From positions 1 through 17,882 of the forward strand of contig DSBS01000060.1 of NCBI GenBank assembly GCA_011045925.1: a DNA stretch of 17,882 nt, read 5' to 3'. The notes under the pieces were generated by a model. The model saw only the letters and a list, made by a program, of their open reading frames with translations, ran no database searches and was not told where the DNA came from. Position 1 is the stretch's first letter; each line of letters starts with the position of its first letter. Both the position numbers and the translations under genes were made by a program. This document shows, one piece after another, positions 13,296-17,882 of the stretch. The DNA comes from Candidatus Woesearchaeota archaeon (lineage in GTDB: Archaea; Nanobdellota; Nanobdellia; Woesearchaeales; JASKKU01).

Positions 13296-15950
13296 ATGGA
13301 TTATTATAAGGAAAGCATTGAAGGCGTTTTCAGGAAATTAAAGACAGGAAAATCCGGGCTTTCCTCTTTCGAGGCTGAGAAAAAGCAGCAGGAGCATGGG
13401 CTTAACATTACAAAGGAGGAAAAAAAAGCCAGTGCAGTATCAATCTTCTTTAGCCAGTTTAATGATTTTTTTGTTTACATGCTTCTTTTTGCAGGGGTAG
13501 TTACCCTCTTCCTTGGGCATGCAGCTGACTTCTTTGCCATTTTTGCAATTCTCTTTCTTATTGTAGTTTTTGGCTTTATCCAGAATTACAAGGCAGAGAA
13601 GGCAATACAGGCACTAAAAAAGCTTTCAGAAACTAAATCCAGGGTTATGCGAAATAACGAAATAATCCAAATACCCTCTAGCAAGGTAACCATTGGCGAT
13701 ATTCTCCTCTTGAGCGAAGGAGACAAGGTGCCTGCAGACGCAAGGATTTTCGAGGCACACAATCTTCTTGCTGATGAGTCTTCCATAACCGGGGAAAGCC
13801 TGCCTGTGCATAAGCATACTAAGCAAATCTCTTCAAAAGCAAGCCTTGCAATAGGAGACAGGAAAAACTGTGTTTTTGCCGGGACAAATATAGTAGAGGG
13901 CAATGGCAGGGCGGTTGTATTCTCAATAGCCAGAAGCACAGAGATTGGAAAAGTCGCCTCAATGATGGAAGGGATTAAAGAGGAAAAAACACCCCTTCAG
14001 AAAAGGCTTGCTGAGCTGGCGAAAAAGCTGTCTATTGGGATAATTCTCATAGCAGCTTTTGTTTTTGTAATGAATATTTTTATCAAAAAAGATTTTTCGC
14101 TTTTAGCTATAAACAATAATTTCCTGATTGCAGTCAGCCTTGCAGTAGCGGCAGTTCCGCAGGGCCTCCCTGCAGTAATAACCATTTCAATGGCCCTTGG
14201 CACAAGAGCCATGGCAAAGAACAATGCCCTTGTAAGAAGGCTGCCTTCTGTTGAAACACTTGGAAGCACATCAGTAATATGCACAGACAAGACAGGGACA
14301 TTGACGAAAAACGAAATGTCTGTTGAGAAAATATTCTTCGACAGAAATGAGATTGATGTTATCGGAAGCGGCTTTGAATCCAGTGTTGAGTTTCGTGTGA
14401 AAGGGAAGAAGGCAAGCCCACGCTCCTTTGAGAGAATTCTCAAAACAGCCCTTGTGTGCAACAACAGCACAATACAAAACAAGCTTGGAAAAGTCAGTTT
14501 TACAGGAGACCCAACAGAAGCAGCGCTAAGCATAGTTGCAATGAAAGCAGGCATCACGGCAAATGGGAGAAAGACAAGAGAGTTTGCCTTCTCTTCAAGA
14601 AGAAAGATGATGAGTGTAGCTGTACTGGAGAACGGAAAGCACATTCTTTACTCAAAAGGCGCTCCGGATGTGCTGATTAAAAAATCCAGTTACGTTATAG
14701 AAAATGGTAAGAAAAAGCCTCTTGGTGCAAAAGAGAAAGCAAGGCTTGAGAAAGCCATTGATGGCTTTGCGGAAAATGGAATGAGAGTGCTGGGCTTCGC
14801 TTACAGGGAACTCCGAAAAGGCTCCCTCGACAACCCAGAGCAGTCACTTGTCTTTCTTGGGCTTATGGGTCTTATAGACCCTTTGCGGGAAGAGGTAGCA
14901 GACTCAATAAGGGCGTGCAGGAGTGCAGGCATTGAAGTAAAAATGATTACAGGGGACTACCCGCTCACGGCTAAAGCAATCGGAAAAAAGATAGGGATGA
15001 GAGGCAGGGTAATAACGGGCTCAGAGCTGGAGCTTTTAAACGAAAAGGGCCTCCAGAAGGCAGTTGCCAAGTACGACATCTTTGCAAGGGTTAACCCTGA
15101 GCACAAGCTAAGGATTGTCAATGCGCTGCAGAGAAATAAGCATATTGTAGCAATGACAGGAGACGGGGTAAATGACTCTCCTGCACTCAAGAAAGCAGAC
15201 ATAGGCATCAGCATGGGATTAAACGGCACAGAGGTTGCAAAAGAGGCTTCAGACATGATTCTTGTTGATAATTCCTTTAAAAGCATTGCTAAGGCAGTCT
15301 TTGAAGGAAGAAGAATCTTCAATAACATAAAAAAATTCGTTCTCTTTATGCTTTCCACAAACCTCTCGGAGGTCCTTGTTATACTTATTCCCACAATCCT
15401 TGGCTACAGGATTCTTCCTCTTGCAGCAATCCAGATTTTATGGATAAACCTGCTTACAGACGGGCCGCCCTCACTGGCTTTAGGTGTTGACCCTGCCTCA
15501 AAAAATATCATGAAGGAAAAGCCCAGGAAGAACAGCAACTTTGTAGATGCTGCATTCATAGCAAACATAATCATTGTTGCTTCAATCATTACAGCAGCAA
15601 CCCTGGCGCTTTTTTTTATTAATGCACCTTCGCAGTCACTCGAAAAAACCCAGACGATGGTCTTCCTCTCGTTAATCAGCTTTGAGATTCTTAGGCTTTA
15701 CCACATAAGAAAAAGAGAGAAGCTGGGCTTCTTCTCAAACAGGTGGCTGATACTCGCTGTGGCAGCCTCCCTGCTTATGACTTTCATTGCAATATACACG
15801 CCTCTAAACATATTCCTAAGGCTGGTTCCTCTTAGCCTGGTTGAATTAGGCCATGTTATGCTTACCCTCGGTGCCGGCCTTATAGCAATCGTACTAATTG
15901 ATTTTATAGTCTTTGTTGTAAGAAAAAATCCAGCTAAAAGACCTGCATAA
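13296..15950 (+). CDS. P2A-type cation-transporting P-type ATPase (Ca2+-ATPase-like)
   Basis: Plasma-membrane pump that uses ATP to move cations; Ca2+ is the family default. 884 residues from the ATG at 13296, chosen because a TATA box sits ~27 bases upstream and a terminator precedes it. Order: N-terminal actuator part, TM1-2 (~58-95), actuator loop with TGES (165-168), TM3-4, phosphorylation motif DKTGTLTKNEM (D331), nucleotide-binding domain with a KGAPD motif, hinge MTGDGVNDSPALKKADIGI, then TM5-10. Cation-site residues align with SERCA: TM5 TNLSEV (N768 and E771 equivalents), TM6 NLLTDGPP (N796, T799, D800) and TM8 SFEILRL (E908). TM4 instead reads VPQGLPAV: Gln289 replaces Glu309 of the usual PEGLP. 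The C-terminus is short, with no calmodulin-like extension. Ca2+ specificity is uncertain. Confidence 0.92.
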   Translation: MDYYKESIEGVFRKLKTGKSGLSSFEAEKKQQEHGLNITKEEKKASAVSIFFSQFNDFFVYMLLFAGVVTLFLGHAADFFAIFAILFLIVVFGFIQNYKAEKAIQALKKLSETKSRVMRNNEIIQIPSSKVTIGDILLLSEGDKVPADARIFEAHNLLADESSITGESLPVHKHTKQISSKASLAIGDRKNCVFAGTNIVEGNGRAVVFSIARSTEIGKVASMMEGIKEEKTPLQKRLAELAKKLSIGIILIAAFVFVMNIFIKKDFSLLAINNNFLIAVSLAVAAVPQGLPAVITISMALGTRAMAKNNALVRRLPSVETLGSTSVICTDKTGTLTKNEMSVEKIFFDRNEIDVIGSGFESSVEFRVKGKKASPRSFERILKTALVCNNSTIQNKLGKVSFTGDPTEAALSIVAMKAGITANGRKTREFAFSSRRKMMSVAVLENGKHILYSKGAPDVLIKKSSYVIENGKKKPLGAKEKARLEKAIDGFAENGMRVLGFAYRELRKGSLDNPEQSLVFLGLMGLIDPLREEVADSIRACRSAGIEVKMITGDYPLTAKAIGKKIGMRGRVITGSELELLNEKGLQKAVAKYDIFARVNPEHKLRIVNALQRNKHIVAMTGDGVNDSPALKKADIGISMGLNGTEVAKEASDMILVDNSFKSIAKAVFEGRRIFNNIKKFVLFMLSTNLSEVLVILIPTILGYRILPLAAIQILWINLLTDGPPSLALGVDPASKNIMKEKPRKNSNFVDAAFIANIIIVASIITAATLALFFINAPSQSLEKTQTMVFLSLISFEILRLYHIRKREKLGFFSNRWLILAVAASLLMTFIAIYTPLNIFLRLVPLSLVELGHVMLTLGAGLIAIVLIDFIVFVVRKNPAKRPA

Positions 15951-15958
15951 GCCAATTT

Positions 15959-15964
15959 AAAAAA
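15959..15964 (-). terminator. Oligo-T terminator of tRNA-Ser
   Basis: Six T on the minus strand begin two bases past the tRNA discriminator base, a compact terminator for the tRNA transcript. They fill most of the 15-base gap to the ATPase stop. Confidence 0.5.
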
Positions 15965-15965
15965 G

Positions 15966-16048
15966 CGCCAGGGGTGGGATTTGAACCCACACAGCCAAAG
16001 GCCAGCTGGTTTCGAGCCAGCCGCACTACCGGATTATGCGACCCTGGC
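15966..16048 (-). tRNA. tRNA-Ser (anticodon CGA)
   Basis: 83 bases without an encoded CCA. The acceptor stem GCCAGGG/CCCTGGC is fully paired, with discriminator G73 as expected for serine. D arm GCAT/GTGC contains the conserved GG in its loop. Anticodon stem GCTGG/CCAGC encloses loop CTCGAAA, so the anticodon is CGA, reading UCG. A long variable arm (GCC-TTT-GGC) marks a class II tRNA. T arm GTGGG/CCCAC has loop TTCAAAT. No intron. Discriminator, variable arm and anticodon all agree on serine. Confidence 0.96.
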
Positions 16049-16085
16049 ATTAAAATCGAAAAACAACCATAAGATAAGCAAAAAG

Positions 16086-16099
16086 AATAAAAAGCTTTT
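16086..16099. promoter_or_regulatory. Shared divergent promoter between tRNA-Ser and the small Cys-rich gene
   Basis: AATAAAAAGCTTTT contains the palindrome AAAAGCTTTT. On the minus strand AAAAGCTTTTTATT fits a BRE/TATA pair that would start transcription near 16064, 16 bases before tRNA-Ser. On the plus strand ATAAAAAG is ~28 bases before the ATG at 16119. The whole intergenic gap is 70 bases, so both genes probably draw on this element. Confidence 0.45.
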
Positions 16100-16118
16100 C
16101 ATTGGCACTAACCTTAAA

Positions 16119-16316
16119 ATGGAATGCAAAAAACCCGAAAACCAAAAGGACTGCACATGCACTTACTACTCTTGCAGCTTAAGAGGATTGTGCTGTGATT
16201 GCATAAAAAGCCACAGGGAGCGAGGAGAAGTCCCGGGATGCCTGTTTCCGCCAGAGTATGAAAAAACATACGACAGAAGCATAAGCAACTTTTTAAAAGC
16301 ATGGCAGAAGAAATAA
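16119..16316 (+). CDS. Small cysteine-rich protein (DUF6485-like)
   Basis: 65 residues starting MECKKPENQKDCTCTYYSCS. Seven Cys occur: C3, C12, C14, C19, C25, C26, C28 plus C41 as an eighth in GCLFPP, mostly in CxC and CCxC groupings that suggest metal binding. The later part, CDCIKSHRERGEVPGCLFP followed by EKTYDRSISNFL, matches my recollection of DUF6485, a small family of unknown function in archaea and anaerobic bacteria. The frame is open further upstream to 15981, but that would cross the tRNA gene and the promoter region, so the ATG at 16119 is the start. No partner gene is evident; metal binding is inferred from the Cys pattern only. Confidence 0.8.
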   Translation: MECKKPENQKDCTCTYYSCSLRGLCCDCIKSHRERGEVPGCLFPPEYEKTYDRSISNFLKAWQKK

Positions 16317-16330
16317 GAAACATCAACAAC

Positions 16331-16681
16331 TCAGTTTAAAAAATTCGCAATAATAATCAATGCAATCAGCAAGGCAACTATAATCAGCTTATATGCTATG
16401 TTAAGATAAGAGAAGGTTTTCAAGTAAGCCTGATTTCTTGTTTTTATGTTTCGTCTAATGGAGTATATCAGAAGGCAGTACCCAATCAGCCAGAGAATGT
16501 TTCCCAAAAGCCTGTTGCGCTCAAAAGCAAATCCAAACCCAACCAGTGCAGTAACCAGGCCTGCATAAAACAGCAGCAAGGGCTCAATTGCTTTTGGAGC
16601 CTCTTCTTTCTCAACCTCAAAGTCTTCATCTGAGACTCCAATCATCTTAAGCCTTATTCTCGCCCACTTCCAAAATACCAT
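16331..16681 (-). CDS. Uncharacterised three-helix membrane protein
   Basis: 116 residues, not recognised. A charged N-terminus (MVFWKWARIRLKMIGVSDEDFEVEKEEAPK) precedes helices at ~34-52, 58-75 and 93-115. The loop IRRNIKTRNQ between helices 2 and 3 is basic and probably cytoplasmic. The ATG is preceded on its strand by GGAG about eight bases upstream, an adequate ribosome-binding site, and by a TATA-like A/T block ~45 bases upstream. This gene therefore looks leadered, unlike several neighbours. It ends 14 bases from the convergent Cys-rich gene. Confidence 0.72.
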   Translation of the reverse strand: MVFWKWARIRLKMIGVSDEDFEVEKEEAPKAIEPLLLFYAGLVTALVGFGFAFERNRLLGNILWLIGYCLLIYSIRRNIKTRNQAYLKTFSYLNIAYKLIIVALLIALIIIANFLN

Positions 16682-16720
16682 TTTATTTCTCCAAAAATCT
16701 TTTTAAGAGATAATTTAGCT

Positions 16721-16732
16721 ATATATTTATAT
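16721..16732 (-). promoter_or_regulatory. TATA-like box of the three-helix membrane-protein gene
   Basis: The A/T block ATATAAATATAT (minus strand) predicts a start site near 16700 and so a leader of ~20 bases containing the GGAG ribosome-binding site at 16689-16692. Confidence 0.4.
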
Positions 16733-16763
16733 TTGTTTCCTGCTAAAATCCTGCAAAACAATA

Positions 16764-16774
16764 ATATTTAAAAA
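16764..16774 (+). promoter_or_regulatory. TATA box of the beta-repeat surface-protein gene
   Basis: ATATTTAAAAA is centred ~28 bases before the ATG at 16797, consistent with leaderless initiation. Confidence 0.5.
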
Positions 16775-16796
16775 GAAAGAAGATAAAGAATCAAAT

Positions 16797-17882
16797 ATGA
16801 AACTCTCAAACAAGGCTCAGGATGTCAAGGTTTCAACACTAATTGTTATTATAATGGGGCTTTTTCTTTTGTACCTTGTGTTCTTGCCTCCTGAAGCCAG
16901 GGATAAGCTGTTATTTAATGAAACACAGGAAAATGATGAGGCTAATAATGATAAGCCAGACCCTTCAAGGCTCTTGCTTTCAAGAACGCCAGGGGAAGTT
17001 GCAAGCCTCCAGGAGACGACAATCGATCACCCTGTGCCAGCAATATTCCTTACTTCACAGAGGGAAGCAAAGCAACTGTTGTTTTTCCCAGCACTTAGCA
17101 TAGAAAGAACATTCTCTTCATCAAGCTTCTTTCCTTTGGCATTTCTTGTCCCTGAGTCAGACAGGATTGAAAGCCCCTACCTTAGCTTCACAGCAGACCG
17201 ATGCAGGGGCATAGTAACAATAAAGCTAAACAACCAGGTTGTATTCTCCGATAGGATCTCTTCCGGGACACCAGATCCAATACCAATGAACCCGGACCTT
17301 TTTCAGTCATCAAATGTCCTTTCTTTTGAGCTGAGCAGGCCATTTATTTTCACAAAAAACCACTGCAGGCTGACAAATGTAAAGGTTGCTGCTGACACTA
17401 TAAAGACAGAAAGGCTCAGGGCATCCAGCTCATTTGTTATTGGAAGGTCAGAGTTTGATTACTTTGAATCAGCCAGGCTGGTTTTTGTGCCATCCTGCTC
17501 TCAGTTCAGCATAGGAAGAATGACTGTCAGGGTTAATAACATTGTAATTTATGAAGGAGTTCCATCCTGTGAGGCCCTGAACTCAATCGAGATAAGCAAG
17601 TCAATGATAAGGCAGGGAGACAACACAATTGACTTTGAGCTGTCCTCAGGAACAGCAAGAATTGATAACATGAAAATAACATCAAGGCTTACCAGCCCGA
17701 CAAACCCTCTTTATTACTTCCAGGTAAGTGATGATCAGATAAACCAGCTTAGGACAAAGAAGGCAGTAATGAAGTTCGAGTTTCCGGATGACCTAAGCGA
17801 AAGAAGGCTTGTTGCAAACCTCAATGGGCACAGGATTGATATAGATACAAGAGATAGGGAGTATACTTATGTTGTTACATCC
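16797..17882 (+). CDS. Membrane-anchored surface protein with repeated beta modules, 3' truncated
   Basis: The frame is open from ATG 16797 to the window end (362 codons), so the gene continues to the right. Not recognised as a named family. After MKLSNKAQDVK a single membrane helix (~12-30) anchors the protein; a polar linker (~35-75) follows, then beta-rich sequence. At least two related modules are visible: A (~128-200: TIKLNNQVVFSDRI ... SNVLSFELS ... LTNVKVAAD) and B (~225-296: TVRVNNIVIYEGV ... GDNTIDFELS ... IDNMKITS). A third starts near 322 (MKFEFP ... LVANLNGHRID). The pattern strand-N-N/G-x-x-V-(F/Y) and N-x-(L/I)-x-F-E-L-S recalls jelly-roll carbohydrate- or protein-binding domains. 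Modules A and B each hold two Cys (136/190 and 233/258), possible disulfides outside the cell. An extracellular structural or adhesive role is inferred. Confidence 0.8.
   Translation, partial: MKLSNKAQDVKVSTLIVIIMGLFLLYLVFLPPEARDKLLFNETQENDEANNDKPDPSRLLLSRTPGEVASLQETTIDHPVPAIFLTSQREAKQLLFFPALSIERTFSSSSFFPLAFLVPESDRIESPYLSFTADRCRGIVTIKLNNQVVFSDRISSGTPDPIPMNPDLFQSSNVLSFELSRPFIFTKNHCRLTNVKVAADTIKTERLRASSSFVIGRSEFDYFESARLVFVPSCSQFSIGRMTVRVNNIVIYEGVPSCEALNSIEISKSMIRQGDNTIDFELSSGTARIDNMKITSRLTSPTNPLYYFQVSDDQINQLRTKKAVMKFEFPDDLSERRLVANLNGHRIDIDTRDREYTYVVTS

Noticed and set aside
13997..14644. 215-codon minus-strand frame inside the ATPase
   Set aside because: Antisense to well-conserved ATPase sequence including the phosphorylation motif; no start signals.
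15981..16118. 46-codon upstream extension of the Cys-rich protein
   Set aside because: Runs through the tRNA-Ser gene in antisense; the recognisable protein starts at MECKK (16119).
16876..17103. 75-codon plus-strand frame near the right end
   Set aside because: Different frame from the long open frame starting at 16797, which has a promoter, a membrane anchor and repeated modules; this is its shadow.
1..17882. CRISPR arrays, insertion sequences, rRNA, riboswitches
   Set aside because: No regularly spaced repeats, transposase motifs, rRNA-like sequence or recognisable aptamers were seen on either strand; no gene-free stretch exceeds 300 bases.

Overview
The window is archaeal. SecF and SecD are separate genes in the order secF-secD. 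Pyruvate/2-oxoacid:ferredoxin oxidoreductase is encoded as four small subunits (gamma-delta-alpha-beta). The glycyl-tRNA synthetase is the single-chain class II type. Several genes have a TATA-like box about 26-28 bases upstream of the start codon, the geometry of leaderless archaeal transcription. Short spacers, gene overlaps, small membrane proteins (one DUF5652-like) and many unassignable proteins suggest a small-genome DPANN-type archaeon (Woesearchaeota/Pacearchaeota-like). That lineage is an inference from style, not from a marker gene. No rRNA, CRISPR array, transposon or prophage gene is visible.

Layout, left to right. (1) A 5'-truncated endonuclease III-like DNA glycosylase, then glycyl-tRNA synthetase, closely followed by an unrecognised five-helix membrane protein. 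(2) Tail-to-tail with these, on the minus strand, a GH13 alpha-glucan enzyme resembling branching enzymes. (3) Divergent from it, a complete porG-porD-porA-porB operon ending in an oligo-T terminator. (4) A membrane-anchored SGNH/GDSL-type hydrolase gene split by a +1 frameshift, which can be traced to one extra T in a duplicated 9-base unit. (5) Two minus-strand genes: a DUF5652-like two-helix membrane protein and a possible winged-helix protein with an acidic tail. (6) secF-secD, with an apparent PDZ-like domain in SecD, then a strong oligo-T terminator. (7) A P2A-type cation ATPase with its own promoter. (8) A minus-strand tRNA-Ser(CGA), divergent from a small cysteine-rich protein. (9) A minus-strand three-helix membrane protein, divergent from a large surface protein built of repeated beta modules and running off the right end.

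Physiologically the window suggests a fermentative organism. An alpha-glucan enzyme handles polysaccharide. Pyruvate or a related 2-oxoacid is oxidised to acyl-CoA with reduction of ferredoxin. The Sec accessory complex helps export proteins such as the SGNH hydrolase and the beta-module surface protein. No defence system or clearly new multi-gene system is evident. The most unusual points are the frameshifted hydrolase, the PDZ-like part of SecD, the altered cation site of the ATPase, the cluster-less glycosylase and the beta-repeat surface protein.
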